Position numbers and translations under genes: made by a program. A DNA stretch of 64,000 nt from Myxococcota bacterium (GTDB lineage Bacteria; Myxococcota_A; UBA796; UBA2385). The notes under the pieces are model-generated. The model was not told where the DNA came from, searched no databases, and worked only from the letters and a program-made list of their open reading frames with translations. The stretch covers positions 1 to 64,000 of the forward strand of contig JAKLKF010000019.1 in NCBI GenBank assembly GCA_023150805.1, read 5' to 3'. Below, piece by piece: positions 33,572-41,571 of this stretch (position 1 is the stretch's first letter; every line of letters starts with the position of its first letter).

Positions 33572-33597
33572 ATCACAATTCTAACAATACTTGTGAT
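33572..33597. promoter_or_regulatory. Inverted repeat ATCACAA-N12-TTGTGAT upstream of the HU gene
   Basis: Perfect 7-bp arms (33572-33578 and 33591-33597) lie in an A/T-rich island; a third TTGTGAT lies at 33412-33418, close to the HU start. This looks like an operator. It also overlaps the stop codon of the lipid kinase gene. Confidence 0.45.
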
Positions 33598-34667
33598 CAG
33601 CGGTTTTCTCGGCCGCGATCGCCTCGAACCGGGTTCGCCAGCCACCCCCCGCGCACCTGGAGCGCAGCCGGCATCACCTCGAAGCGGGCGGCCAGCGGCG
33701 GACGGGTCTCGCCGTCCAGGTCGACCGGGAAGGCGGCGCCCTCCAGGGGGCGCGCCTCCAGCCACTCCACGCGCAGGTGCAGCGCCCCGCGGCTGTGTGC
33801 CAGGCTGCCGTCGTAGAGCCGACGTGCCTCGCCGATGCGCCGGGTGATCGGCGCCGGCGGCAGGACGGTCAGGTCCAGCAGGCCGTCCTGCATCGTGCCG
33901 CCACGGCCCACCCACATCCCGCCGCCGCACCAGGCGCCGTTGGCCACGAAGGCGGCGAAGGCCGTGCCCGTCCAGCCCCCGATCGCCCCGTGTTCGTCCT
34001 GCCAGCGCAGCTCCACCGGACCGCCGCGGTAGGTCGACGCGGCGCGCAGGCTGGCCAGCAGGAAGGTCGCCCGCCCACCGGCGCGCTTGTCCATCTGGTT
34101 GGCGGTTCGCACCACCTCGCCGTTGGCGCCGAAGCCCGCGACGTTGATGAACAGCTCCTGGGCGCTGTCGGCCGAGAACGCCCCGGCCCCGTCGGCCCAG
34201 CGCACCAGGCCGACGTCGGTCGGCAGCGTGATCCCGGTGGCGGCCACCCACAGCGCCTCGTTCAGGCGGCGCGGGATCTCCAGCGTTCGCATCAGGTCGG
34301 AGCCCGTGCCGAAGGGGATGGTCGTGAAGGCGCAGCGGTTGCTGCGGGCCCGCCGGTCCACCACCATCCCCGAGACCACCTCGTGGCAGGTGCCGTCTCC
34401 GCCCACCGCCGCGACGATGGCGAAGCCCTGCTGGACGGCCTCGGTCGCCAGCAAGGCGGCGTGCCCCGGCGCCTCGGTGAGCCGCAGCTCCCACTGGGCG
34501 AAGGCGCGGTCCGCGGCGCGCTTGAGGTCGTCGAGGTGGGCGCCGGCCCGACCCGCGCCGGCGCGCGGGTTCACGACCAGGCAGAGGGGCTCGGACCTGT
34601 TGACCGAGGTCTTGTAGGCGTGCTCGTTGAGCTGGCGAGGGACCCGCTCGAAGTCGACGAAGGCCAA
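33597..34667 (-). CDS. Diacylglycerol/sphingosine-kinase-family lipid kinase
   Basis: A 356-residue protein. Family motifs are LVVNPRAGAGR near the N-terminus, VGGDGTCHEVVSG (catalytic nucleotide-binding GGDGT) and IPFGTGSDLMRTL, in which the usual GTGND reads GTGSD. The C-terminal beta-domain includes VANGAWCGGGMWVGRGGTMQDGLLDL. Such kinases phosphorylate diacylglycerol or related lipids at the inner membrane. I place the start at TTG 34667, preceded by GGGAG; other in-frame starts are lacking. It follows the Fe-S protein gene by 22 nt and is probably in the same unit as the AGPS-like flavoprotein. Confidence 0.85.
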   Translation of the reverse strand: MAFVDFERVPRQLNEHAYKTSVNRSEPLCLVVNPRAGAGRAGAHLDDLKRAADRAFAQWELRLTEAPGHAALLATEAVQQGFAIVAAVGGDGTCHEVVSGMVVDRRARSNRCAFTTIPFGTGSDLMRTLEIPRRLNEALWVAATGITLPTDVGLVRWADGAGAFSADSAQELFINVAGFGANGEVVRTANQMDKRAGGRATFLLASLRAASTYRGGPVELRWQDEHGAIGGWTGTAFAAFVANGAWCGGGMWVGRGGTMQDGLLDLTVLPPAPITRRIGEARRLYDGSLAHSRGALHLRVEWLEARPLEGAAFPVDLDGETRPPLAARFEVMPAALQVRGGWLANPVRGDRGRENR

Positions 34668-34689
34668 CGGGGCTCCCGGGGGTGTGGGC

Positions 34690-35565
34690 TCAGGCGGCGT
34701 GCGAGGGGCGGACGGCGGGCCCGAGCAGCAGGTCGACGGCGTCCAGGACGTCCAGGCCGGCGTCCCGCAGGGCGCGGGCGCAGGTGCAGTCGGGGCTGCG
34801 CACGGGGGTCCTAGCGTCGCCCCGCTCCTCGTCCAGCAGCCGCACCGCGTGGCGCGCGACGTCCTCGGCCCGCTGGGGGTGGACGGTGGGGAGCGCCGCC
34901 CGCGCGCCGCAGCAGCCGGCGGCCGCGGCATTCGGGCCGGCCAGGCGGGGGCCGGCGCACGGCGCGTGGGCCAGCCCGTCCTGGGGCAGCTCGACCAGCT
35001 CGGCCAGGTGCACGACCTCGACGCCCGCGCGCCGCAGCGCCAGCAGGGTCCGGTGGTCGGCCACGACGGCGACCCGGTGCGCGAAGGCCGCCTGCAGCGC
35101 CTGGGCGTGCCCCGGCGGCGCGAGGGGGTGGTCGAGGGCATCCGCGCCCAGGTGATCCGCGGTGCGCAGCCGCGCCACGGCCTTGCCCGTCCGCGCCGCC
35201 AGGGCCGGGGCCCAGGCGCGGTCGTCCTCCTCGACGGCCACCAGGCGCCCCTCGCCCTCGATCGGGGCCAGGGGCTCGGCCGACGGCGGCGGGGTCAGGC
35301 CACGGCGCAGGGTGCCGAGCAGCGACCCGAGCGGGCGGTGGACCTCGCAGTGCGCCTCGCAGGCGCCGCACTCCACGCAGAGCGAGGCCGCCTCGATCGC
35401 CAGGGAGAGCCCCCCCTCGCCGCGCAGGAAGCGGAAGGGGTGCAGGGCCATCACCGAGGGGGCCGCCGCCTCGTGGCCGGTGCCGACCGCGACCGGGCAG
35501 ACGTGCCGGCACAGCTTGGGGCAGTAGACGCAGGTCGCCAGGTCGGCGGCCGAGGGCAGGGACAT
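34690..35565 (-). CDS. (4Fe-4S)-cluster protein, GlpC/LldE-like with one CCG motif
   Basis: A 291-residue cytosolic or membrane-peripheral electron carrier. Two cluster motifs lie near the N-terminus: CVYCPKLCRHVCPVA (13-27) and CVECGACEAHCEVHRP (around 63-78). Further on is a GCCGARAAL motif (around 222-230) of the cysteine-rich CCG type found in GlpC, LldE and heterodisulfide reductase. Only one complete CCG motif is evident; a CTCARAL sequence may be a remnant of a second. The start overlaps the flavoprotein stop by one base (TGATG). It probably takes electrons from, or delivers them to, the upstream FAD oxidase. Confidence 0.82.
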   Translation of the reverse strand: MSLPSAADLATCVYCPKLCRHVCPVAVGTGHEAAAPSVMALHPFRFLRGEGGLSLAIEAASLCVECGACEAHCEVHRPLGSLLGTLRRGLTPPPSAEPLAPIEGEGRLVAVEEDDRAWAPALAARTGKAVARLRTADHLGADALDHPLAPPGHAQALQAAFAHRVAVVADHRTLLALRRAGVEVVHLAELVELPQDGLAHAPCAGPRLAGPNAAAAGCCGARAALPTVHPQRAEDVARHAVRLLDEERGDARTPVRSPDCTCARALRDAGLDVLDAVDLLLGPAVRPSHAA

Positions 35566-37700
35566 CAGGGCCTCTCGGGGGCGGGGGAGGGGCCGGGATC
35601 GGGCGAGGGGCCGGGGTCCGGGGCGAGGGGCGTCGGAGGGGCGGCGTCGCGCCGGGGGACCGAGGGGCTGCGACGGGGCGGCGTCCCGCGGGCGGGCTCC
35701 GAGGGGACCGTGGCCGCCAGCGCCGCCAGCTCCGGCGCGAAGCCCCAGCGGTCGTCCTTGCGCCAGGTCGGGCGCAGGTCGCGGGCGTCGGGCGCGCCCG
35801 GCCGCGGGCGAAGGACCAGGTCGGGCACGGCCGGGTCGAAGCGGCGCAGCGGGATCTGGACCAGCTCGGGGTGGGCGCGGCGCAGCAGGCCGTAGCGCAG
35901 GTCGGGTCCGGCGGCCGAGCGGGGGGCGGGTCCGATCCTCGCGCTGGCGCCGTCGGGGAAGCGCGCCTGGACGGCGAAGAGGGGAGCCTCCCAGGCGTCC
36001 AGGCTGTCGCGGCGCAGCGTCGTCAGCCACCGCGCCCAGGGGCGGTCGGGCCGGATGCGCGGCGCCAGGCCGCGGCGCGCCAGCTCCTCCTCGATGGCGC
36101 GGGGATCCGCCTGCGGGTCCACCTCGGCCAGCGTGCTGTCCAGGTCGACCGCGAACACCGGGCCGCCGTCGGGCGGTGGGGGGCCAGGCGCCGGGGGCTC
36201 GTCGCCGGGGAAGATCCGGCCGGGGTTCATGCGATCCTCGGGGTCCAGCCGGGCCTTCAGCTCCCGCCAGACCCGGACGGCCGCCCCGGCCTCTCGCGCC
36301 GCCGCGCGGGCCTTGAGCTGGCCCACGCCGTGGTGGTGGGTCACGGTGCCGCCGGCGGCCCGAGCCGCAGCCAGCGCTTCGGTCCACAGGGCGTCGTAGG
36401 TCTGCAGGCGCCCCTGGGCGGCGAAGGAGAAGTAGATCGAGCAGCCCTCGGGGTAGACGTGGCTGAAGTGGGCCATCACGACCCCGTGGCGGCCGATGGC
36501 GGCGCGCACCGCGTCGTGCAGCGCCTCCAGCCGGGACCAGGGGGCTGCCACCTCCATCGTGTCGGCGAAGCCGCCGGCGATGAAGATGGGCGCTGCCTTG
36601 TAGGAGACCGAGTGGCGGTGCGCGAACCAGCGCTCGCCGGGCCCCGGGCCCAGGTCCCGGCCGGCCGCCAGGTGGGGGCCCGCCAGCTCGACCTGGGCCG
36701 CCACCGCCTCGGGTGCGCCCTCGAAGCCCAGGATCAGCGCCACCTCGGACCCCAGGCCGCCGGCCAGGCTGTTGACCAGGCCGGGCAGCGCCAGCGGCAG
36801 GTCAGCCAGGTGCCCCTGCAGCCCCGGCACCGCCGCCACGGCCTGGCGCAGCCGCGAGAGCAGTCCGCCGGCGTCGGGCTCCTTGTGCTTGCGCCCGCCC
36901 TGGGTCGTGCGGTTCAGCCGCGTGTCCAGCGGGTCGTAGAGCCGCACCACCGAGGGCCACAGGCCCGCCTGCATCAGGCCGCGCATCGCCGACCAGGCCG
37001 TCGGCAGGTTGGGGAAGGCGTAGCCCCGCAGCCAGCGCGTCGCCGGCAGGGGGGCGACGCGCAGGAGCACCTCGGTGACCACCGCCAGAGCGCCCTCCGA
37101 GCCGCAGAGCACCGGCAGCAGGTCCTCCTCGCCCGGCGGCGTCCAGGCGCCGGCGAGCAAGGGCCCCGCCGGCGCCTGGGCCCGCGCGGCGAGGAGCATG
37201 TCGTCGAACACGCCGTAGCGGCTGGAGAACTGGCCGGCGCTGCGGGCCGCCGCGTAGCCGCCCACGGTCGAGCACCAGATCGACGAGGGGCTGTGCGCCG
37301 TCATGAAGCCGCGGCGGGCCAGCCAGTCCTCCAGGTGCTGCCCCAGGACCCCCGGCTGCACCCGCACCGTGCGGGCGTCGGGGTCGAGCGCCAGCACGCG
37401 GTTCATCCGCTTGAGGTCGACCACCAGCGCGTCGCCGCGGCCCGAGGCGCCCCCGCACACGCCCGAGCCGGCCCCGAAGGGCACCACGACCAGGCCCTGG
37501 TCGGCCGCACGGCGGAGCGCCTGCCGCACCTGGTCGTCGTCCTCGGGCCAGGCCACCTCGGTCGGGGCCGGCGGCAGGGCGCCCTGGGCCAGCCGCAGCG
37601 TGTCCCGGGGCCAGAGGTCGCGGCGACAGGCGTCCAGGTCCAGGGGAGCCCTGCTGGTGCGCAGGGGCGAGGGCTTCCGCGAGGCAGGCGCGTGGGACAT
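35565..37700 (-). CDS. Alkylglycerone-phosphate-synthase-like FAD-linked oxidase with C-terminal extension
   Basis: A 711-residue flavoprotein of the VAO/PCMH fold. FAD-binding VVPFGAGSGVCGGA is around 72-85, followed by SSIWCSTVGGYAAARSAGQFS. The segments EGCSIYFSF and THHHGVG correspond to the AGPS substrate region, with the His triplet used in ether-lipid synthesis. After the usual end (MNPGRIFPGD) there is an extension of about 165 residues containing VDLDSTLAEVDPQADP and LRRFDPAVPDLVLRPRPG, vaguely like a second, truncated FAD-oxidase segment, then a Pro-rich tail. AGPS replaces an acyl by an alkyl group on dihydroxyacetone phosphate; a D-lactate or glycolate dehydrogenase role with the Fe-S partner is the alternative. 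Confidence 0.8.
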   Translation of the reverse strand: MSHAPASRKPSPLRTSRAPLDLDACRRDLWPRDTLRLAQGALPPAPTEVAWPEDDDQVRQALRRAADQGLVVVPFGAGSGVCGGASGRGDALVVDLKRMNRVLALDPDARTVRVQPGVLGQHLEDWLARRGFMTAHSPSSIWCSTVGGYAAARSAGQFSSRYGVFDDMLLAARAQAPAGPLLAGAWTPPGEEDLLPVLCGSEGALAVVTEVLLRVAPLPATRWLRGYAFPNLPTAWSAMRGLMQAGLWPSVVRLYDPLDTRLNRTTQGGRKHKEPDAGGLLSRLRQAVAAVPGLQGHLADLPLALPGLVNSLAGGLGSEVALILGFEGAPEAVAAQVELAGPHLAAGRDLGPGPGERWFAHRHSVSYKAAPIFIAGGFADTMEVAAPWSRLEALHDAVRAAIGRHGVVMAHFSHVYPEGCSIYFSFAAQGRLQTYDALWTEALAAARAAGGTVTHHHGVGQLKARAAAREAGAAVRVWRELKARLDPEDRMNPGRIFPGDEPPAPGPPPPDGGPVFAVDLDSTLAEVDPQADPRAIEEELARRGLAPRIRPDRPWARWLTTLRRDSLDAWEAPLFAVQARFPDGASARIGPAPRSAAGPDLRYGLLRRAHPELVQIPLRRFDPAVPDLVLRPRPGAPDARDLRPTWRKDDRWGFAPELAALAATVPSEPARGTPPRRSPSVPRRDAAPPTPLAPDPGPSPDPGPSPAPERP

Positions 37701-37737
37701 GCAAGCCCGGTATCCGGGCCGAGGAGCCGAAACGAGA

Positions 37738-37765
37738 GACGCCCGGCCTTGGGGGGCCGGGCGTC
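37738..37765 (-). terminator. Strong hairpin terminator after the alpha/beta-hydrolase-like gene
   Basis: A perfect 11-bp stem, GACGCCCGGCC (37738-37748) with GGCCGGGCGTC (37755-37765), has a 6-nt loop. On the minus strand it is followed by TCTCGTTTCGG. It separates the hydrolase-like gene from the flavoprotein unit. A second hairpin, GCCCGG-TAT-CCGGGC (37705-37719), sits just before the flavoprotein start. Confidence 0.6.
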
Positions 37766-37925
37766 CATGCGGTGAGGTCGGCGAGGGATCGTCCGCCGGG
37801 CCTGTCAGCATCTCCGCCCTGGGGCATTGCAGGTCGCGTGCCAGTCGCGCGAAGATCCTGCAAGACATCGAAACTACGGACTCTTGTCGGTCGTCTGCAG
37901 GCGCTCTGGCGGTGCCGGGGGGCCA

Positions 37926-37949
37926 GATCGCGACATTCCTGTCGCGGTC
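37926..37949. repeat. 24-bp palindromic element, copy 1
   Basis: GATCGCGACA, 4 nt, then TGTCGCGGTC; the arms match at 9 of 10 positions. It spans the stop region of the hydrolase-like gene. An identical-armed copy lies at 38227-38250 inside the same gene. Confidence 0.5.
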
Positions 37950-38688
37950 ATGGGGCCCCCACCCCCTCGGCCACCACGTCGGCAAGCTCCCAGGGGCGTT
38001 CCACGGGGTGCAGCCAGCGCCCTCCCGCGACGCGGTGGTGCCGCAGGCGGGGCAGCACCCGGCGCGCCTCGTCGACGCAGGCGGGGGGGTAGAGCCGGTC
38101 CTCGTCGCCCCACACCAGCAGGGCCGGGCCGTCGTGGACGGGCGTGGAACGGAGGGCGGCGGGGAGGCTCTGCAGGTAGGCGCGGAGCGCGCGCCGGTGT
38201 CGCGCCGTGGCCAGGGTGGGCCCGCAGATCGCGACAACCGTGTCGCGGTCCATGACATAGGGGTTGCGCACGGCCCGCCGCAGGCCGGCGGAGGAGGCCA
38301 GCCAGGGCAGCGCGAGGCCCGGGCGCAGCAGCAGCGTGTCGAGCAGCCCCGGGACGGCGCCCGCGCGGGCCCCCAGCGCCGTCACCGGGTCCAGGTGGAG
38401 CACCGGACCGTTGCAGAGCACCAGCCGGGTGCCGGCAACCGCCACCGCGGCGCGCAGCGCCACGGGCAGCGCGAGGCCGTGGGCCACCAGGGTCACCGGC
38501 TGGGCCGCCGCCCGCAGGTGCGCGACGAGGTCGGCGGCGAGGCCCTCCACGCTGGGGTCCGACGGGACCGGGTCCAGCAGGTCCCGGACCTCCACCGGGC
38601 CGTGGCGTCCCAGGCGGCGCGCCACCTCGTCCCACATCCGGGCCGAGGTCGGCGGACCAGCGAGCAGCAGGGTGGGGGCAGGGCGCAC
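37948..38688 (-). CDS. Alpha/beta-hydrolase-fold protein lacking the nucleophile
   Basis: A 246-residue protein from the proposed GTG 38688. The core strands (PTLLLAGPPTSARMWDEVARRL, VTLVAHGLALPVAL, PALLVWGDEDRLYPP) follow the alpha/beta-hydrolase order. The acid (WGDEDR) and His (GGRWLHPVERP) are in place. However, the nucleophile elbow G-x-S-x-G reads AHGLA (69-73), so the Ser, Cys or Asp nucleophile is replaced by Gly71. It may be a non-catalytic binding protein. The start is uncertain: no good ribosome-binding site is seen and the frame is open upstream to 38853. Divergent from the dihydroorotase-like gene. Confidence 0.65.
   Translation of the reverse strand: MRPAPTLLLAGPPTSARMWDEVARRLGRHGPVEVRDLLDPVPSDPSVEGLAADLVAHLRAAAQPVTLVAHGLALPVALRAAVAVAGTRLVLCNGPVLHLDPVTALGARAGAVPGLLDTLLLRPGLALPWLASSAGLRRAVRNPYVMDRDTVVAICGPTLATARHRRALRAYLQSLPAALRSTPVHDGPALLVWGDEDRLYPPACVDEARRVLPRLRHHRVAGGRWLHPVERPWELADVVAEGVGAP
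38227..38250. repeat. 24-bp palindromic element, copy 2
   Basis: GATCGCGACA-N4-TGTCGCGGTC, within the coding region of the hydrolase-like gene (it encodes the DRDTVVAI stretch). The similarity to copy 1 extends to the flanking CAGATC and ATG. Confidence 0.5.
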
Positions 38689-38864
38689 AGGCAGTCCGGG
38701 GGGGCGGGTAGCACGCTGGCGGTCCAATCGGATACCACGCAGGCGCGTCGAGCGGACGAAGGCCGCCCCGACCGGGTCCGTCGGCGTCTTCCGGCCGGCG
38801 GTCGGTGGGCGTGCCGACACGGCTGGTGGCCGCGGTCCGCGGGTCCGCCCCACCGGAGCAGCTC

Positions 38865-40160
38865 GTGTACGACCTCATCATTCGAGACGCCACCATCGTG
38901 CACTCGGGCGGGCGGCTCGTGGCGGACGTCGCGGTCGAGGACGGGCGGATCGTCTTCGTCGGCAGCAACCCGGCCGGCCCGGCCCGCCAGGACCTCTCGG
39001 GCATCGGGCGCTTCCTCATCCCCGGCTGCATCGACGGCGACGTCCGGATCGACGCCCCCGGGGCCGACCCCGCCGCGCTCTGGGCGGCCGAGACCCGCGC
39101 GGCCGTGACCCGCGGCGTGACCACCTTCCTGCACCGCGCCGCCCGGCCCACCTCGCCGGCCGACCTCGACGCCGCCGCCGCCGCGGCCGCCGCCGGCAGC
39201 GTCATCTCCCATGGCCAGTGGGCCGTCGCCGGCACCGGGGCCGACGCCGACCTGGCCGAGCGTGTGGCGCAGGGGGGGGCCGTGGGCCTGAGCCTGCGGG
39301 TCAGCGACGACGCGGCGGACCTCGACCGCCTCCGGGCCCTGCACGCCGAGACCCGCGGCCTGCTCGGCGTGCTGGCCGAGGACCCCGCCGTGGTGGCCGC
39401 GGCGCGCGCACGGTGGGCCGGCAACCCCGCGCCCCTGCACGACGACGTGCACCCCGCCAGGGCCGCCCTGGAGGCCGCGCGGGAGATCCTCTCCCTCGTC
39501 CGCGCCTCGCCCCGGCCGGTCCACGTCCACCAGCTCAGCACCGCCGGCGAGCTCAACCTCTACGACCCCTTCCACGACGACGTGCCGCTGACGGCCGGCG
39601 TCACGCCCCAGCACCTCTTCCTGTCCACCGACACGACCGACCAGGCCGGCGGGCTGCTCAAGACCGACCCGCCCGTGCGGCCGGAGCTCGACCGCCGCGC
39701 CCTGTGGGCGGCCATCAAGCGCAGCCGGGTCGAGGTGTTCTCCAGCGGCCACGTCCCGCTGTCCCGCGCCCACAAGGCCGGTGGCTACTGGGCCGCGCCC
39801 GGCGGCCTGCCCGGCGCGGAGACCCTGCTGCCCCTGCTGCTGGGCGCCGTGAAGAACGGCCGCCTGGGCCTGGAGCGGCTGGTCGAGATGTGCTGCGAGG
39901 CGCCGGCCCGCATCTTCGGCCTGCAGGGCAAGGGCCGGATCCAGGTCGGCGCCGACGCCGACATGCTGCTGTTCACCGAGGGCGTGACCCGCCGCCTGCA
40001 GGAAGGCGAGCTGCGCTCCTCGGCCGGCTGGTCCCCCTACGTCGGCCGCGAGGTCGGCGTGCCTCCCCTGCTCGTGATGGTGGGCGGCCGCGTCGTGGCC
40101 CAGGACGGCCGCCTCACCGGTGAGCCGCCGCTGGCCGCGCCCGTCCGCTACCTGCGCTGA
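38865..40160 (+). CDS. Dihydroorotase-like amidohydrolase, metal ligands replaced
   Basis: A 431-residue protein aligned end to end with class I dihydroorotase: YDLIIRDATIVHSGG, IPGCIDGDVRIDAPG, VHVHQLSTAGEL, GVTPQHLFLSTD, KTDPPVRPELDR and PGAETLLPLLL. In active enzymes the metal motif is D-x-H-x-H; here it reads D57-G-D59-V-R61. The later TDHAPH motif reads SGHVPL (294-299), losing the catalytic Asp. This resembles inactive PyrC'-type dihydroorotases that support aspartate transcarbamoylase structurally, but no pyrB is nearby. The GTG start at 38865 has GGAG about 7 nt upstream. Confidence 0.78.
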   Translation: MYDLIIRDATIVHSGGRLVADVAVEDGRIVFVGSNPAGPARQDLSGIGRFLIPGCIDGDVRIDAPGADPAALWAAETRAAVTRGVTTFLHRAARPTSPADLDAAAAAAAAGSVISHGQWAVAGTGADADLAERVAQGGAVGLSLRVSDDAADLDRLRALHAETRGLLGVLAEDPAVVAAARARWAGNPAPLHDDVHPARAALEAAREILSLVRASPRPVHVHQLSTAGELNLYDPFHDDVPLTAGVTPQHLFLSTDTTDQAGGLLKTDPPVRPELDRRALWAAIKRSRVEVFSSGHVPLSRAHKAGGYWAAPGGLPGAETLLPLLLGAVKNGRLGLERLVEMCCEAPARIFGLQGKGRIQVGADADMLLFTEGVTRRLQEGELRSSAGWSPYVGREVGVPPLLVMVGGRVVAQDGRLTGEPPLAAPVRYLR

Positions 40161-40184
40161 GCGGGGGCGGCCCGGGCGGGCGGC

Positions 40185-41483
40185 TCACTCCGTCGGGCAC
40201 TCGGTGGCGACCGGGTAGGAGATGACCCCCGACTCGCCGGGCGCCGGGATGCTGTCGCCGTGGAAGATCACGGCGTTGTCGCGCGAGTCGTAGGTCCAAC
40301 CGTCGGTGATGTCCTGGTCCACCGCGGTGCCCGCCACCACCACCGACATCCGCGCCAGGTCGCTGGGCACCTGCTCCAGGTCGAAGCTGACCGTCAGCCC
40401 GGCGCTGGTCATGGAGATGTCCTCGAGGACCGTGATGTAGTCGGTGCTGGCGATGTCGCCGACGATGCCGCCCGTCGTGTCGGCCGCCTCGCCGTACTTG
40501 TAGCAGGAGATGAAGAAGTCCTCGCAGATGGCCGAGAAGGTCGTCCAGTCGTCGTCCGCCTTCAGGCCCGTGAACCAGGTCGAGAAGCTGTCGGCGCCCG
40601 TGAACGAGCTGTCGTCCTCGTCGCTGATCACCACCACGGCGAGCGCCGCGTCCGCCCGCATGATCCCGGCGTTGGTGCCGCTGAGCAGCGGGTCGGTCAG
40701 GGCGGCCATCACCGCGCTGAAGCCCTGCTCGGTGCCCGAGCCGCTGCTGCCCTGGTCGACCTGGGCGATGAACTCGGCCACGGGGTCGGCGGTGGCCGCC
40801 GAGATGATCGGCCCCTCGATGCGGCCGGAGTCCGTCGGGTTGTCCATGTCGGTCGTGATGACCGCGACCTGCCAGTCGGCGTCCAGCTCCGTGAACACCG
40901 TGATGAAGCTCTCGAAGTTGGCGCTCACCGTGCGCAGGTCGTCGCTCATCGAGCCCGAGTTGTCGACCACCCACAGCACGTCGAGCATCTCGTGGTAGTC
41001 CTGCACGAAGCTCTGCTCGTGGAAGGCGTCGTCCGCGCCGTAGCCGTCCAGCGCCACCTCGACCTCGGCCTCGTCGGGGTCGTTGCTGCCGACCTTCACC
41101 GCGGGGCTGTAGGACACCCAGGCGCCGGGCTCGAAGACCACCTCGACCTGCACCGACTCGCCCGCTGCCAGCGTGAAGGGCACGGTGACCCCCGACAGGG
41201 CGAAGGCGCTCACCCCCTCGCCGGCCAGGTCGACGGCGTCGACCTCCAGGGGCCCTTCCCCCACGTTGGTGATCGTGATCACCTGCGGGTCCGAGGCGCA
41301 GTCCTTGGGGAGGCCTCCGAAGTCCAGCGACAGGGGCGAGACCTCGATGTCGGGCTCCGCCTCCACCGGATCGGTCGGGTCGGTCACCTCGGGCTCGGTG
41401 CCGACGTTCTTCTCGTCCGGGCGGACCAGATCGTAGTCGTTGCAGCCGCCCAGTACGAGCAGGGCGAGAACACGCGCGCGCAT
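40185..41483 (-). CDS. Lipoprotein with HYDIN-like segment and von Willebrand factor A domain
   Basis: A 432-residue secreted protein. The signal ends in the lipobox VLGGC (Cys14). A choice-of-anchor/HYDIN-like Ig domain occupies about 45-155 (LSLDFGGLPKDC, VVFEPGAW, SNDPDEAEVEV). From about 170 a VWA domain begins with the MIDAS motif VVDNSGSMSDD; later VISDEDDSSF and the FEC-like loops support it. A metal-dependent adhesion role at the outer membrane is likely from the family. The ATG at 41483 has GGAGG with 5-nt spacing. Convergent with the dihydroorotase-like gene with only 24 nt between. Confidence 0.83.
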   Translation of the reverse strand: MRARVLALLVLGGCNDYDLVRPDEKNVGTEPEVTDPTDPVEAEPDIEVSPLSLDFGGLPKDCASDPQVITITNVGEGPLEVDAVDLAGEGVSAFALSGVTVPFTLAAGESVQVEVVFEPGAWVSYSPAVKVGSNDPDEAEVEVALDGYGADDAFHEQSFVQDYHEMLDVLWVVDNSGSMSDDLRTVSANFESFITVFTELDADWQVAVITTDMDNPTDSGRIEGPIISAATADPVAEFIAQVDQGSSGSGTEQGFSAVMAALTDPLLSGTNAGIMRADAALAVVVISDEDDSSFTGADSFSTWFTGLKADDDWTTFSAICEDFFISCYKYGEAADTTGGIVGDIASTDYITVLEDISMTSAGLTVSFDLEQVPSDLARMSVVVAGTAVDQDITDGWTYDSRDNAVIFHGDSIPAPGESGVISYPVATECPTE

Positions 41484-41571
41484 CCATTCCTCCGGTGGCG
41501 TGCCAGCTTCATCGCACGGTATGGGGCGCATCCGCAAGCGCTTCCCACCATGCCCGCGGGCCGAGGCCGCC

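Noticed and set aside
37874-37951. 25-codon small gene overlapping the hydrolase-like stop (ATGA)
   Set aside because: Very short, no homology, composition like noncoding DNA; the overlap could be chance.
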